Positions 34,493 to 45,803 of a stretch of DNA of 64,000 nucleotides are shown here, piece by piece (within the stretch, counting starts at the first letter, position 1; each line of letters starts with the position of its first letter). The notes under the pieces are model-generated. The model worked only from the letters and a program-made list of their open reading frames with translations. It was not told where the DNA came from and searched no databases. A program made the position numbers and the translations under genes. The DNA comes from Gracilibacillus boraciitolerans JCM 21714 (GTDB taxonomy: Bacteria; Bacillota; Bacilli; Bacillales; Amphibacillaceae), in assembly GCF_000521485.1 (NCBI RefSeq), contig NZ_BAVS01000001.1, positions 496,001 to 560,000 on the forward strand. Direction: 5' to 3'.

Positions 34493-35786
34493 TTAATCGA
34501 AGAAATATTTAAAGAAGTTCGCAATTTTGGGTTCTTTCTTTTCAGTTTCTTTTTGTTTTGTAGTTGTTTTTTTTGTACGAACAGGTTTTTCACTATTCGT
34601 ATGGCTTGTGTTACTTTGTTGTATTTTGACTGCGTTTGTGAGTTCTTTCCCTTGTATTCTCGCATTCTTATATGCAAATTTCAAGATACCAATTCCAGCT
34701 GTATATTGAGGTTCTCGAACACCTATATAATCCGGAATTGCTATTCTAACATTGCTTTGAAAAATATCTTGTGCCAATTCAACTGATCCAGGCATACTCA
34801 TGGTTCCACCCGTTAATACAAGTCCACCAGGTATTTCTTCATATCCCATTTTTTGAATTTCACGAGCACTATATAGTAATATCTCTTCTAATCTTGCTTC
34901 AATAATTTCAGCAAGATCTAATTGATTATGGAATTGTTTCTGATTACTACCAATAATATTAACATCAAATGTCTCTTCTTCATTTGCATCATTGTAAAAT
35001 GCATGACCATGATTTAATTTTATATCTTCCGCTTCATCAGAAGTGGTTCGTAAGCCAATCGATAAATCCTTGGTAATATTGTATCCTCCCAGTGGAATAA
35101 CACTGGTAGCTACTAATCCATCATCATCAAAAACTGAAACAGTTGTACTTCCACCACCAATATCTAACAAAGCAACTCCCAAGTTTTTTCGTCTTGGGAT
35201 AAAGCTACTTCTCCTGTTGCTAGGGGGGGTTGCAAGCAAATATCCATTACACTTAAGTCTGCTTTTTCTACACACTTCAAAATATTATGTAACATTGTTT
35301 TCGAGCAGGTAATAATTGTTCCTTCCATTTCAAGACGCACACCAATCATACCTCGTGGATCACGGATTTCATCTAACCGTCAACAATGAACTGTTTTGGT
35401 ATAACGTCTACTATTTCTCGCTCTGGTGGTATTGACATAACTTGTGCTGCATCCATTACACGATGAATATCCTCTTCAGAAATCTCTTTATTATCGCTAG
35501 ATACAGCGACAACACCATGGCACGGCTGAAGTTGCACATGATTACCGTTGACACCAACAATAACTTGATCGATATGTATGTCAACCATACGTTCAGCTTG
35601 TTCAACTGCCGCACGTATGGAATGAACCGTTTCATCTATATCTACTATTGCACCCTTTTTCATACCAATTGATTTTGCTGTTCCTACACCAATAACATTC
35701 AAGGAATCACCTAAAATTTCTCCGATAATTACTTTTATTTTTGATGTACCTATATCCAAGCTGACTAAAATTTCACCGTTGTCCAT
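34493..35786 (-). CDS. ftsA: cell division protein FtsA, frame broken twice
   Basis: FtsA is an actin-like membrane anchor for FtsZ. N-terminal LVSLDIGTSKIKVIIGE and LLDIGGGSTTVSVF are the phosphate-binding loops, LTGGTMSMPG the adenosine motif, and NFFKYFFD the C-terminal amphipathic tip. Slips are at 35375 (GGTTAG for GGTTTAG, continuing LDEIRDPRGMIGVRLEMEG) and at T6 35184-35189 (seven needed). A G7 at 35223-35229 gives QPPLATGEV. The start is ATG 35784-35786 behind AGGAGG. Upstream of ftsZ by 68 bases. Confidence 0.94.
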
Positions 35787-35926
35787 GAGGCACCTCCTAT
35801 TTCTATGCATTTATCTGCGTATCATATCATATAATAAACTGTGTTAAACACTATTATAATAAAAAACTCAATATTTTTCATGAATAAATGTAAATTTAGC
35901 GGAAAAAAATTATATATTTTGATTTA

Positions 35927-36310
35927 TTAATTTATTTTTGTCGATATATCATTATTTTTCTTCGTTTTTTTAAATAAATAATATTTATCAAGTAATAATC
36001 TTCTAATTATTGCCAGGTTCTGAAAAAGACGGACACCAAAAGCAAAAATTGCCGCCAAATATAAATCAATGCCTAACTGCACACCTAGAAACGCTAATAA
36101 AGCTGCAAGTGAAACATTAAAGAAAAAACCTGAAATAAACACTTGTTGATCAAATTTCGAGTCAAGTTGTGCTCTTATACCACCAAATAAAGTATCAAGA
36201 GCTGCTAAAACTGCAATAGATAAATAATTAGAATACTCTTCAGGTATAGAGAGATTGGTCATAAAACCTAATAACAGACCTATGAGCAAGAATAATGCTG
36301 GCAATAACAT
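35927..36310 (-). CDS. sbp: small basic protein Sbp (DUF1290)
   Basis: A 127-residue membrane protein with about three helices and a Lys-rich tail (LFKKTKKNNDISTKIN). FGGIRAQLDSKFDQQVFISGFFFN is the family core. It is conserved between ylxX and ftsA in Bacillaceae; function unknown. Its ATG shares a base with the ylxX stop. Confidence 0.92.
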   Translation of the reverse strand: MLLPALFLLIGLLLGFMTNLSIPEEYSNYLSIAVLAALDTLFGGIRAQLDSKFDQQVFISGFFFNVSLAALLAFLGVQLGIDLYLAAIFAFGVRLFQNLAIIRRLLLDKYYLFKKTKKNNDISTKIN

Positions 36311-37035
36311 TAACTTTCACCTACTTCTGGGATGTCACCAACGTGTACCTCTTGCAAATTAATAGCTCCATCATACTTTGGAAGGACCACTTTTTCCTGT
36401 TCTCTAATACTTATTGTAACATTTTCTAAGGCGAAATAATCATTTATTTCACTTACTTCAATATAATCTCTAAATTTTTCAATATCTTTTGTGATGATAT
36501 GAATATCAGTTGGTAAATTTCCTATAGAACTATTATTAACATATACTTTTCCATTGACATCACGAATAGGACTAATATTTATAATGCGTTGATTTCCAAT
36601 GGCTATTTCGTTTGCACCAGATGCATTTAATTCATTAATAAATAGCTGCAGTAATTCTGCATTTATCGACGGATATTCCTGCAACTCTTCATTTAAAAAA
36701 ATTGGTTCGATAGTAATAATCATACCTTTACCAACTATTTCTGTTAATCCTGCCTTTTCACGCAGCTCTTGAATCGATTCCTTCAAAGAAATGATCTGCT
36801 GGTGTTCTGTTTGTTCCTGGTATTCAATAAGCGTCTTTTCAGCTTCGGCAATTTCCTGGTACAAATTCTGTTGTACCTTTTGTTCCTCTTGAAGTGCCGT
36901 TCTAATTTCCCATGTATCTCTAGTATCACGGGAATCTGGTTGTTTATTCGTATTGAATAATGTGGCAACCATAAACCCAATTAATAGACAGACTAATCCT
37001 ATCATCAGCTTATGCTTAGTGAACACATTCTTCAT
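36310..37035 (-). CDS. ylxX: DUF881 family protein YlxX
   Basis: About 241 residues with one N-terminal membrane helix (LMIGLVCLLIGFMVATLF), a coiled coil (about 50-100), and the DUF881 domain (GKGMIITIEP...ELNASGANEIAIGNQRI). A paralogue of ylxW next door. Role in division is inferred from place in the cluster only. ATG 37033-37035 chosen. Confidence 0.9.
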   Translation of the reverse strand: MKNVFTKHKLMIGLVCLLIGFMVATLFNTNKQPDSRDTRDTWEIRTALQEEQKVQQNLYQEIAEAEKTLIEYQEQTEHQQIISLKESIQELREKAGLTEIVGKGMIITIEPIFLNEELQEYPSINAELLQLFINELNASGANEIAIGNQRIINISPIRDVNGKVYVNNSSIGNLPTDIHIITKDIEKFRDYIEVSEINDYFALENVTISIREQEKVVLPKYDGAINLQEVHVGDIPEVGES

Positions 37036-37039
37036 TATG

Positions 37040-37724
37040 TCACATATCCTTTGCATGCATTTCTATTTTTGATTTTTTTTCAATAGTTACTTCTATATTA
37101 TCCTGAACTAACATGTCAATAACTCCATTTTTTAAATTTAAGCTTACATCTAAAATGTCTTGATCACCGATTGCTGAAACTACAAATGGTGCTGGATACG
37201 CTGTTCCATCAACTGAAACAACTGGACCAATACAGGAAATGTAACTGTTTCGATAAATTCTTTGTCCATTAATTGCAATTGCTTTGGCACCTGCACTAAA
37301 CAATTCGTTCACAGTTTGATGAATATGCCGGTCATGGACTATATATTGGTTTGCATGATCTTTAGAAGGAATATAACTAGCATCCTTTAAGGTTAACGTT
37401 ATACCTTCTCCGCTTATTGGAAGTTCTCCAGTTAATTTTTGAAGAGTTATTTTAGTGTCAACTAAGTCCTTTAATTCATTAGGACCATCAGCTAATTCCT
37501 GCTCGATCAATTGAACATCCTTCTCACAGTCCTAAGTTCATTCTTAACCGCCTATTTGTTTCTTCAATATCTATTAGCTGTTTACGATAATAATAATCTC
37601 TTTCCCACTCTTGATCATTTACTTGAACGATTTCGGAAGTCGACTTTGTATGTTGATAACTGAACATCAACAAGAAACCAAGTATTAAGAAAACAAATGC
37701 AAATATTAGTTGTTTACTCCTCAT
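37040..37724 (-). CDS. ylxW: DUF881 family protein YlxW, frame broken twice
   Basis: The N-terminus has a membrane helix (LIFAFVFLILGFLLMFSY) followed by a coiled-coil region, then DUF881 (GEGITLTLKDASY, LFSAGAKAIAINGQRI). Two single-base losses near 37541 and 37519 (AGAATG for AGAAATG and AGGATG for AGGGATG) break the link; repaired it reads RLRNELRTVRRDVQLIEQEL. A paralogue of ylxX. Confidence 0.88.
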
Positions 37725-37733
37725 TTTTTTCTA

Positions 37734-38513
37734 TTATATCCTCCTCTTTTGCTTCCACTTGGTATGGAGTGAAAACTGCCCCCCACTTTCATCAATTTTA
37801 ATCACGCCTTCTTCTTTAGGGTCTAGCTGCGAAACAATAGAAGGATAGCTATTTAAAGTAGATGATAAATTACGTATTGATGATTCGACCTCATGTCCAT
37901 CGGTCATATAAAGTTTAATTTTATATGGATTGGCATCAGAGGGAATCCAATATATTTCTGAGATTAATACGGAGACATAAGACGAAAGCTTGGCAAGTTC
38001 ATCTGACAGTTCCTGTAAATAGTGATTATCTTTAAATCCAGATAAAATAGGTACCTCCCCATCTACAGAAGTCCAATTAACTTCATCTAACAGTTCCCCC
38101 CCATTTTCTAATATAGGATGCAATTTACTGTCCAATTCCACATAACCGATATGCTTTAACTCTTTCACGTTAATGCTAATCGTATTCGGAAATGATTTGG
38201 AGACATCTACTGCTTTGATTTGAGGATGCGAAATAATAGCTTGTTCTATTTCTTTCGATTGAACACCCCCCCAAAAATTAGTGGATTCATCTATTTTACT
38301 TCGGTTTAAAATTTCCTCATTTTTTACCCAGTGTAGTCCACTGACCGAAATATGTTTTACATAGCTCATTGGCGATTGCATATAAACAACAATGAAAATT
38401 AATAAAAAAAAGATGAGCATATAAAATATTAATTTCTTATTTGCTTTTTTTCGACGTTCTTGTTTTAATTTTGGTATACGCTCTTCAATAGACACTACTC
38501 TCTTTTGCACCAT
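37734..38513 (-). CDS. divIB: cell division protein DivIB (FtsQ)
   Basis: DivIB is a bitopic division protein that works with FtsL and DivIC. A basic cytoplasmic N-terminus, one membrane helix (about 27-45) and the POTRA domain beginning SYVKHISVSGLHWVKN are present. G/C tracts: C7 at 38096 (ENGGELL), C7 at 38266 (FWGGVQSKEI) and C6 at 37779 (ESGGQF, in frame). Length 259. The gene directly follows spoVE, with no murG or murB between. Confidence 0.95.
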   Translation of the reverse strand: MVQKRVVSIEERIPKLKQERRKKANKKLIFYMLIFFLLIFIVVYMQSPMSYVKHISVSGLHWVKNEEILNRSKIDESTNFWGGVQSKEIEQAIISHPQIKAVDVSKSFPNTISINVKELKHIGYVELDSKLHPILENGGELLDEVNWTSVDGEVPILSGFKDNHYLQELSDELAKLSSYVSVLISEIYWIPSDANPYKIKLYMTDGHEVESSIRNLSSTLNSYPSIVSQLDPKEEGVIKIDESGGQFSLHTKWKQKRRI

Positions 38514-38619
38514 TTAACTACTTCCTTCATCCAATAATCAGTTTACTAAATATGGTATATCTACAGTACGAATTATATCACAGGAATCATCTTTTCGAAA
38601 TCACCCAAATCTCCCAAGT

Positions 38620-39725
38620 TTAAAGTTTATATTTACTTATGTTAATTAAAATACCAACTGAACACAGGGTTAATGTTAACGACGAACCTCCGTAACTTAG
38701 AAAAGGAAGTGTAATGCCAGTTACAGGTATTAATCCAATAACGACACTGATGTTTATCATCACCTGAATCATAATCATACTGACAATTCCCACTGCTAAT
38801 AACCTTGCAAATAGATCTGGTGCGTAAACAGATATTAGTATACCTCTCCAAACAAATAAGAAAAAAAGTAAAATGACGAAGCCTGCACCGATAAAACCTA
38901 GCTCTTCTGCAATTATAGCAAAAATAAAATCATTATGCGGTTCTGGCAAGTAAAAATATTTTTGCAAACTATTCCCATAACCGACACCAAATAAACCACC
39001 AGGTCCGATTGCATATAATGATTGTATGATTTGAAATCCGGTTCCAGTGGATCTTGCCATGGGTCTAAAAATGCGGTTATCCGATTTATTCGATATGGAG
39101 CTGAAATAATTAGTAATAGAAAGCCAATAATTCCAAAACCGATCAAAAACATAAAGTGACTAATTCTAGCTCCAGACACAAATATCAAAAGGAAACAAGT
39201 TAATAAAAATACCATACCAGTACCTAGATCAGGTTGTAACATAATAAATAAAAACACAAAAAAGGTTAGTGACAATGGTGGGATGAATCCTTTTTTAAAC
39301 TCTGTTATTTTATCTTGATGCTGCACTAAAAATCCACTTAAAAACATGATCATGGCAAGTTTTATAAATTCTGCTGGCTGTATGCTAAACGCTCCAACGC
39401 CAATCCAGCTTCTTGCTCCGCCCCCCCTCACCATTCCTATGCCAGGTACCAGAACAGCGATTAATAATAAAAAACAAATCAAAAAAATCCATTTTCGGTA
39501 TTTTATCCATTTAAAGTAAGGTATATTGGCCACGATAAACATGGCAATTACTCCAACACCAGCAAATAATAATTGTCTTTTCAAGAAATAGAATGCATCA
39601 TCAAATTTATAGGATGCCCAAATGGAAGAAGCACTGTAGATCATTATTGTACCAAGTGTTAGAATGGTTAGTATGATGCCAATTAATAAATAATCGGGTT
39701 TATGATCCTTTGCCACTTTTTGCAT
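38620..39725 (-). CDS. spoVE: SEDS glycosyltransferase SpoVE (FtsW/RodA family), frame broken once
   Basis: A polytopic SEDS peptidoglycan polymerase for spore cortex, partner of SpoVD. Motifs: IMIYSASSIWA, GARSWIGVGAFSIQPAEFIKLA, LQPDLGTGMVFL, LPEPHNDFIFAIIAEELG and LPFLSYGGSS. The frame breaks near 39044 (one base short in DPLGTGFQIIQSLYAIG). A C7 at 39421-39427 gives VRGGGARSW, one Gly extra. Its ATG follows directly on the T7 of a hairpin, and the only Shine-Dalgarno candidate is the G5 of that stem. Confidence 0.94.
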
Positions 39726-39728
39726 AAA

Positions 39729-39763
39729 AAAACCCCCATATTCCTCTGCGAATTAGGGGGGGG
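39729..39763 (-). terminator. terminator-like hairpin between murD and spoVE with a G8 arm
   Basis: On the minus strand, C8 TAATTC, loop GCAGAG, GAATAT G5, then T7. Five C pair with five G; the C arm has three unmatched extra C (39756-39763 on the plus strand). The T7 runs straight into the spoVE ATG, so the hairpin could end murD transcripts or hide the spoVE ribosome site. Confidence 0.7.
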
Positions 39764-39810
39764 TAATCTTTTGTGATTGTAACTGCATACTATAATAGAC
39801 AAGCCCCCTA

Positions 39811-41157
39811 TTATAAGTTATGCACATAATCCATAAACATGTTGCCTCTTTCTTCAAATGTTTTATATTGATCCCAGCTTGCACATGCAGGTGATAATAA
39901 AACAACATCACCGTCGCTAGATATATCATACGCATATTGAACAGCCTCAGACATTGTCTCAACTAGTTTAATAGTAGGTACTCGATAGGCTTCTCCCATT
40001 TTCTTTATCTTATTAGCTGTTTCACCAAATAACACAAGTGCTTTTACATCTTTCATAAATGGTCCCAGTTCATCAAACTCATTCCCGCGATCAAGACCAC
40101 CTGCTAATAGGATAGTAGGCTGCTGAAATGCACCTAAAGCTTTGGTTGTAGCTAAAATATTAGTAGCTTTTGAATCATTATAGAACAATCTTCCCTCCAC
40201 TTTTTTCACAAATTGTAAACGATGGGATACACCTGTGAATGTCGTTAACACATCTTGAATCGATTGATTGGATATTCCTTCAATTTTCGAAACAGATATC
40301 GCAGCCAAAATATTTTCGAGATTGTGTTCCCCGACCAATGCAATAGATTCCAAATCGATAACTTTGGTTCCTTGAAAATAAATCGCTTGTTCCTTACAGT
40401 ATGTACCACTTAGCACTTCTTGTTTGCGACTAAAAGGAATAAGTTTGGACTGTGCTTTATCAGTTATTTGAACGACACGCTCATCATCATAATTATATAC
40501 CAGATAATCATGCTCTGTTTGATTTTTAAAAATGTTTGCTTTCGCATTATGATAATTTTCAAGCGTATGATGATAATCTAAATGTGCTTCAAATAGATTT
40601 AAAAGTACCGCAACTTTTGGTTTGAATACATCAATACCCAATAACTGGAAAGAAGACAATTCTGCCACCATTGTTTGTCGATCACTCATCTGTGCTGCAA
40701 CTTCAGAGGCAACATGACCAATATTTCCAGCTAAGCAAACCGGAACATCTCCTTTTTTATACATCTCATAAATTAAGGTAGTTGTAGTAGTTTTTCCATT
40801 TGATCCAGTTATTGCAACCAGATGCTCAATCCCAAAGTACGGGATCAGTTCGATCTCTGTTAAAATAGGAATATCATATTCCATTGCTTTTTCTACTAAA
40901 ATATTTTCATAGGGAATACCTGGATTCTTTATAATTACGTCAACGTTTTCTAATAGTTCAAGAGGATGATCACCTAAGACGACAGGGATATCTAGAGAAC
41001 GTAATTGTTGAACATGTTCATTATTCTCTGAAGCTTTCAAATCATTTGCTACTACGTTTATACCATTAGCTGCTAAAAGCTTAGCAACTGCTGTCCCGCT
41101 TTTGGCTAATCCTAAAACAAGTACTTTTTGATATGGAAAATGGTTTAGTTTTCTCAT
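39811..41157 (-). CDS. murD: UDP-N-acetylmuramoyl-L-alanine--D-glutamate ligase
   Basis: MurD adds D-Glu to UDP-MurNAc-L-Ala. The ATP motif [14 protein letters not shown] is present, along with [17 protein letters not shown] and the C-terminal NDSKATN and LSPACASWD. Length 448, frame intact. ATG overlaps the mraY stop (four bases). No expanded G-tracts in this gene. Confidence 0.97.
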   Translation of the reverse strand: MRKLNHFPYQKVLVLGLAKSGTAVAKLLAANGINVVANDLKASENNEHVQQLRSLDIPVVLGDHPLELLENVDVIIKNPGIPYENILVEKAMEYDIPILTEIELIPYFGIEHLVAITGSNGKTTTTTLIYEMYKKGDVPVCLAGNIGHVASEVAAQMSDRQTMVAELSSFQLLGIDVFKPKVAVLLNLFEAHLDYHHTLENYHNAKANIFKNQTEHDYLVYNYDDERVVQITDKAQSKLIPFSRKQEVLSGTYCKEQAIYFQGTKVIDLESIALVGEHNLENILAAISVSKIEGISNQSIQDVLTTFTGVSHRLQFVKKVEGRLFYNDSKATNILATTKALGAFQQPTILLAGGLDRGNEFDELGPFMKDVKALVLFGETANKIKKMGEAYRVPTIKLVETMSEAVQYAYDISSDGDVVLLSPACASWDQYKTFEERGNMFMDYVHNL

Positions 41158-42143
41158 GATGACAACACCTCAATATAAATTCCTAATACTGCAAATAAAA
41201 TACCTACTGCCCAAAATGTAGTGACTACACGCCACTCCGACCAGCCCTTTAACTCATAATGATGATGCAACGGACTCATTAAGAAAATACGCTTTCCTGT
41301 CGTTTTAAATGATATAACTTGTATCATCACTGATAACGTTTCTAAAACAAATATTCCGCCGATGATTACTAATAAAATCTCCATTTTAAGTAAAATCGCA
41401 ATTGCTGCAATAGCTCCACCAAGTGCTAAAGAACCTGTATCCCCCATAAATACTTTGGCAGGGTGGGCATTAAACACTAAAAAGCCTAATAAGGATCCAA
41501 CAACCGATAAGCTAAATAAAGTTATATTTACTATATCAGGCATGCTATACCAAGCCAGAATAGCAAATGCACCAAATGCAACAACTGCTGTTCCTGCTAA
41601 TAATCCGTCCAAACCATCTGTTAAATTGACAGCATTCGAGGCACCAACTAACATGACAATAATAAAAACGGGATAGAACCAACCTAAGTCAAAAGAAATG
41701 GATGTTCCCGGAATCTCTATGCTAGTTGAGAAATTATGCTGTAATAAGACGACGTAAAAAATAATTGCAATCACAATTTGACCAAAAAGTTTTTGTTTAG
41801 AAGTTAATCCTAAATTTCTTTTCAGAACAACTTTAATAAAATCGTCTAAGAAGCCTACTAACCCGAATCCAATTAATACAAGTAGCAATAAATAAATCTC
41901 ATATCCTAATTCACCCTGATTTACTCGTGACACCACTATAATACTGGTAATAGTAATACTTAATATTATCATAACGCCACCCATAGTGGGGGTTCCCGAT
42001 TTTTTTTGATGTGATTTTGGACCTTCTTCCCTTATGCTTTGGCCGAATTTTAATCTTTTCAGAAAAGGAATTAAAATCGGAGATAGTAGAACAGTAATTA
42101 AAAATGCGATTGCTACTGTAATTAAAAATGTATATTCATTCAT
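41154..42143 (-). CDS. mraY: phospho-N-acetylmuramoyl-pentapeptide transferase MraY
   Basis: MraY makes lipid I. Ten membrane helices, 329 residues. Signature [12 protein letters not shown], the catalytic DDFIKV and [12 protein letters not shown] aspartates, and the C-terminal [13 protein letters not shown] are present. C5/G5 tracts at 41434 and 41988 are not expanded. Confidence 0.97.
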   Translation of the reverse strand: MNEYTFLITVAIAFLITVLLSPILIPFLKRLKFGQSIREEGPKSHQKKSGTPTMGGVMIILSITITSIIVVSRVNQGELGYEIYLLLLVLIGFGLVGFLDDFIKVVLKRNLGLTSKQKLFGQIVIAIIFYVVLLQHNFSTSIEIPGTSISFDLGWFYPVFIIVMLVGASNAVNLTDGLDGLLAGTAVVAFGAFAILAWYSMPDIVNITLFSLSVVGSLLGFLVFNAHPAKVFMGDTGSLALGGAIAAIAILLKMEILLVIIGGIFVLETLSVMIQVISFKTTGKRIFLMSPLHHHYELKGWSEWRVVTTFWAVGILFAVLGIYIEVLSS

Positions 42144-42196
42144 CTATTCTCTCTCCAATCTGCTACACATTGTTACTACCAATCTAGTCTGTTCGA

Positions 42197-43651
42197 TTAT
42201 AAAAATTGCAGTGCTACCTTTTCATCATCAAAATCCAGAACTTGATCGCCTACAATTTGATATGTTTCATGTCCTTTGCCAGCAATTAAAACCACATCGC
42301 CAGATTTCGCTTGTTGAATCGCATATTTAATGGCAGCTTTTCGATCTAACAACACTTGATAATTTGTAAACTCTATTCCTTCTACCATATCATCGATAAT
42401 CACTTGTGGTGATTCTGAACGTGGATTATCCGAGGTGAAAATAGCGTGATCTGCATATTGACAAGCAACTCCAGCCATAAGTGGTCTCTTACGTCGATCA
42501 CGATCACCGCCACATCCAATGACGACATATACTTTCCCTTCACAAAAACGTCGAATGGTAACTAAAACATTTTCCAATGAATCTGGTGTATGAGCATAAT
42601 CAATAATTACAGCAAATTCATTTTGATGATCAACAGGCTGAAAACGCCCTTTTACACCGGCAGTATTATTTAATACACTTTGGATATCTGTTAGTTTAAT
42701 TCCTGAAGCAAAGCAAGCTGCCGCAGCTGCAAGAATATTATACACACTGAACATACCCATTAATTTGCTGCTTATATTTATAATACCTTCTGGAGTTTGC
42801 ATATTAAATGATATACCACTAGCTTTTAATTCTAAATCTGTTGCTTGGAAGTTCGCTTTATTCGTTATCCCATACGTTAAAATAGGCTGCGAGGTAACTT
42901 TCTTTAGAAAGGATGCATGGGCATCATCCTGATTAATAATAGCATATTTTTTCTTCCTTTGGTTCAAGCTATTGCCTAATTGTGAAAAAAGTAAGCTTTT
43001 CGCAAATAAATATTGCTCCATCGTTTCATGATAGTCGAGATGGTCCTGGGATAAATTCGTAAAAACAGCAATATCGAAATCTATTCCATGAACTCTTCCT
43101 AAATCTAATGCGTGAGAAGACACTTCCATTGTAGCTACCTCTACATCTTCCTCCACCATTTTATTTAAATTTTTCTGTAGAAATAGCGCATCAGGTGTAG
43201 TGTTTTTAACTGGATAAATTTGATCTCTTATCATCATTTGTAATGTTCCAATCAACGCAGTTTTTTTGGAAACATATCGGTGAATTTCATCAATCATATG
43301 TGTAACAGAGGTTTTACCATTGGTGCCTGTCACACCTATCACTTTTAGATGGGTGGAAGGATGATCGAAAAATACATTCGCTAATAGTGCTAAAGCTCTT
43401 TTTGTATCCGGCACAACTACTACCGGTACGGAGAGCTGCAGTTCATGGTCTGCCACCACGACACTAGCACCATTATCCACTGCAGCCTGGGCAAATTGAT
43501 GACCATCTACCGTATATCCTTTTATACAAATGAACAGAGATTCCGTCGTGATTTCTCGATGATCCATTTCGATATTTTTAATTGAAATTGTGTGCAGTGG
43601 CTGTTGACACTGAAAGTCGAGCAAACTATTTATTAATTTTTCTGCATTCAT
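42197..43651 (-). CDS. murE: UDP-N-acetylmuramoyl-tripeptide synthetase MurE
   Basis: MurE adds the third stem residue. ATP motif GVTGTNGKTSVTHMI, then MEVSSHALDLGRV and the substrate motif DNPRSESP (Asp-Asn-Pro-Arg, typical of meso-diaminopimelate enzymes). Length 484, intact. The m-Dpm assignment rests on that motif and on the family's habit in Bacillus. Confidence 0.96.
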   Translation of the reverse strand: MNAEKLINSLLDFQCQQPLHTISIKNIEMDHREITTESLFICIKGYTVDGHQFAQAAVDNGASVVVADHELQLSVPVVVVPDTKRALALLANVFFDHPSTHLKVIGVTGTNGKTSVTHMIDEIHRYVSKKTALIGTLQMMIRDQIYPVKNTTPDALFLQKNLNKMVEEDVEVATMEVSSHALDLGRVHGIDFDIAVFTNLSQDHLDYHETMEQYLFAKSLLFSQLGNSLNQRKKKYAIINQDDAHASFLKKVTSQPILTYGITNKANFQATDLELKASGISFNMQTPEGIINISSKLMGMFSVYNILAAAAACFASGIKLTDIQSVLNNTAGVKGRFQPVDHQNEFAVIIDYAHTPDSLENVLVTIRRFCEGKVYVVIGCGGDRDRRKRPLMAGVACQYADHAIFTSDNPRSESPQVIIDDMVEGIEFTNYQVLLDRKAAIKYAIQQAKSGDVVLIAGKGHETYQIVGDQVLDFDDEKVALQFL

Positions 43652-43798
43652 TTTTTCACCTTTTCTTTATTTGTTAACTATTAGTATTGTTAGTTTTAGA
43701 AGTAAAGAACATATATTTCTGTTAATATCATACAGCAAGTATTTAACAACCATATAATTATATCAGAAGGATACATTTATTTCGATAAAACTTTATTA

Positions 43799-45723
43799 CT
43801 ATTTATTACCTAAAACAAGCCTGATTTTACTTCCTTCTTTTACCTTTTCTCCAGCCTTCGGTGCTTGATCAATGATGTATTCGCCGTCTCCTATCACATC
43901 TATTTGTAATGAGATTAAATATTGTTGTAACTCTTTTCTATTCAAGCCGATTAAATCTGGTACTTCTACCAAAGGAGTATCTGGCCATTGATAGTCTTTT
44001 TCTATTCCGTTATCCTGCTTTGGAACACCGAGAGCTCTTAGACTGTCTTCGATAATATTACCTACTATTGGTGCTGCTACAACTCCACCAAATTGTACTA
44101 CATTTTTAGGATTATCAATTGCTACATAGACAACAATTTCAGGATCGTTTGCAGGTGCAAATCCGATAAAAGAAACGATGTGGTTATTTTCCATATATCG
44201 ACCATCAGGTCCAACTTTTTGTGCTGTACCGGTTTTGCCACCCACTCGATAGCCTTCTACATATGCACTTCGCCCAGTTCCTAAAGAAACTACCGATTCA
44301 AGTGTTTCTCTTACTACCTTTGATGTTTCCTTTGAAATGACCCTATTCTTTAATACGGGCTCCTTCTCTTTGATTGCTTCACTTGTAATAGGATCTATGA
44401 TCGCCTTAGTAATATATGGTTCATACAGATAGCCCCCATTTATTGCTGCTGAAACAGCCATAACCTGCTGAATTGGTGTAACAGAAACACCTTGTCCGAA
44501 AGAGGTAGTTGCCAATTCCACTGGACCAACATTTTCTAAATCAAATAAAATGCCCTTCGCTTCTCCCTGTAAGTCTATACCTGTCTTCTCGCCAAAACCA
44601 AATTGTTCAATATAGGAAAAAAGCTTTTCTTTCCCCAACTTTTGACCGAGAACGATAAATCCAGGGTTACAGGAATTTTGAACGACTTCTAAAAAAGTTT
44701 GATGTCCATGTCCACCACTTTTCCAACAGTGAAGGTGTGTGCCACTAACTTCTATATCTCCATCATCAACATATTCATCTTCTTCAAGATCCACTAAATT
44801 TTCTTCTAAAGCAGCTGCTAACGTAATTATTTTAAACGTTGATCCGGGTTCATAGGTACTCCATATCGGCAAATTACGATTATACACCTCTGCGCTTATC
44901 TGTTTGTAATTAGCTGGATCAAAATTAGTCTAGAGGACATTCCCAGTATGCTTCCATCTTTAGGATTTACTGCGATGGCCACTGCTCCATCTGGATTATA
45001 TTTTTCTTCAGCAATATCCAATTCTCTCTCCATAATGGTTTGTACGCGATTATCAATAGTTAATTGGAGATCCTTTCCGTCTACTGGTTCGCTATATTTA
45101 TCGGCCATTTGAGGCATTCTTCTTCCTTTGGCGTCGCTATAAAATGATAAACTACCTGGAGTACCACTCAAATAATCTTCATAATATAATTCAAGTCCTG
45201 TTAAACCTTGGTTGTCAATACCGCTAAATCCAAGCACATGGGACATATATGCACCATTTGGATAATGTCTAATCGAATCCTCTGCTATATAGACACCATC
45301 CAAATTCAATGTTTGTACAGCGATAGCCTTTTCTTCGGAAATTTTCCGACCTTCCGGGTGAAGTCTAATTATCCGCTCATTTTTAGTAATAGCCTCTAGC
45401 GCATCTTGATACGTCATTCCTAGTACAACAGATAAAGCCTCTGCTGTTTTTTTAGGATTAACTATTTGCCTGGGAACCACCATAACTGTCGGTGCTGAAA
45501 TATTTTCTGCCAGGACTTGCTGATTTCTATCGAGAATTTTCCCTCTTTCTGGCTCAAATACAATATCTCTACTCCATAATTCCTCTGCCTGAGCAATTAG
45601 AAAGTCTGACCAGACAAATTGCACATAGCCAAGTCGAATAATAATAACAGCCATAACCAAAAAAGCAAAAATAAACACAGTAACTATTCTCCGTTGCACC
45701 ATCATATTGGTAATTTGTTTCAT
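43799..45723 (-). CDS. spoVD: sporulation penicillin-binding protein SpoVD, frame broken once
   Basis: A class B transpeptidase for cortex synthesis, with an N-terminal membrane helix, dimerisation domain, transpeptidase domain (STYEPGSTFKI with the active Ser, SCN-like SCNPGF, GGKTGTAQK) and one C-terminal PASTA domain (VEVPDLIGLNRKELQQYL). It slips near 44929, where one C is missing (AGACTAAT for AGACCTAAT); repaired it continues SSRPNFDPANYKQISAEVYN. It lies next to pbpB and murE as in B. subtilis. Confidence 0.94.
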
Positions 45724-45803
45724 AACAATTCTCCTTTATTTCAAGAAACTGTTTGTCCCAATATATGATTGTGAAATTTCGAATAGAACACTGCGCTACA
45801 TAG

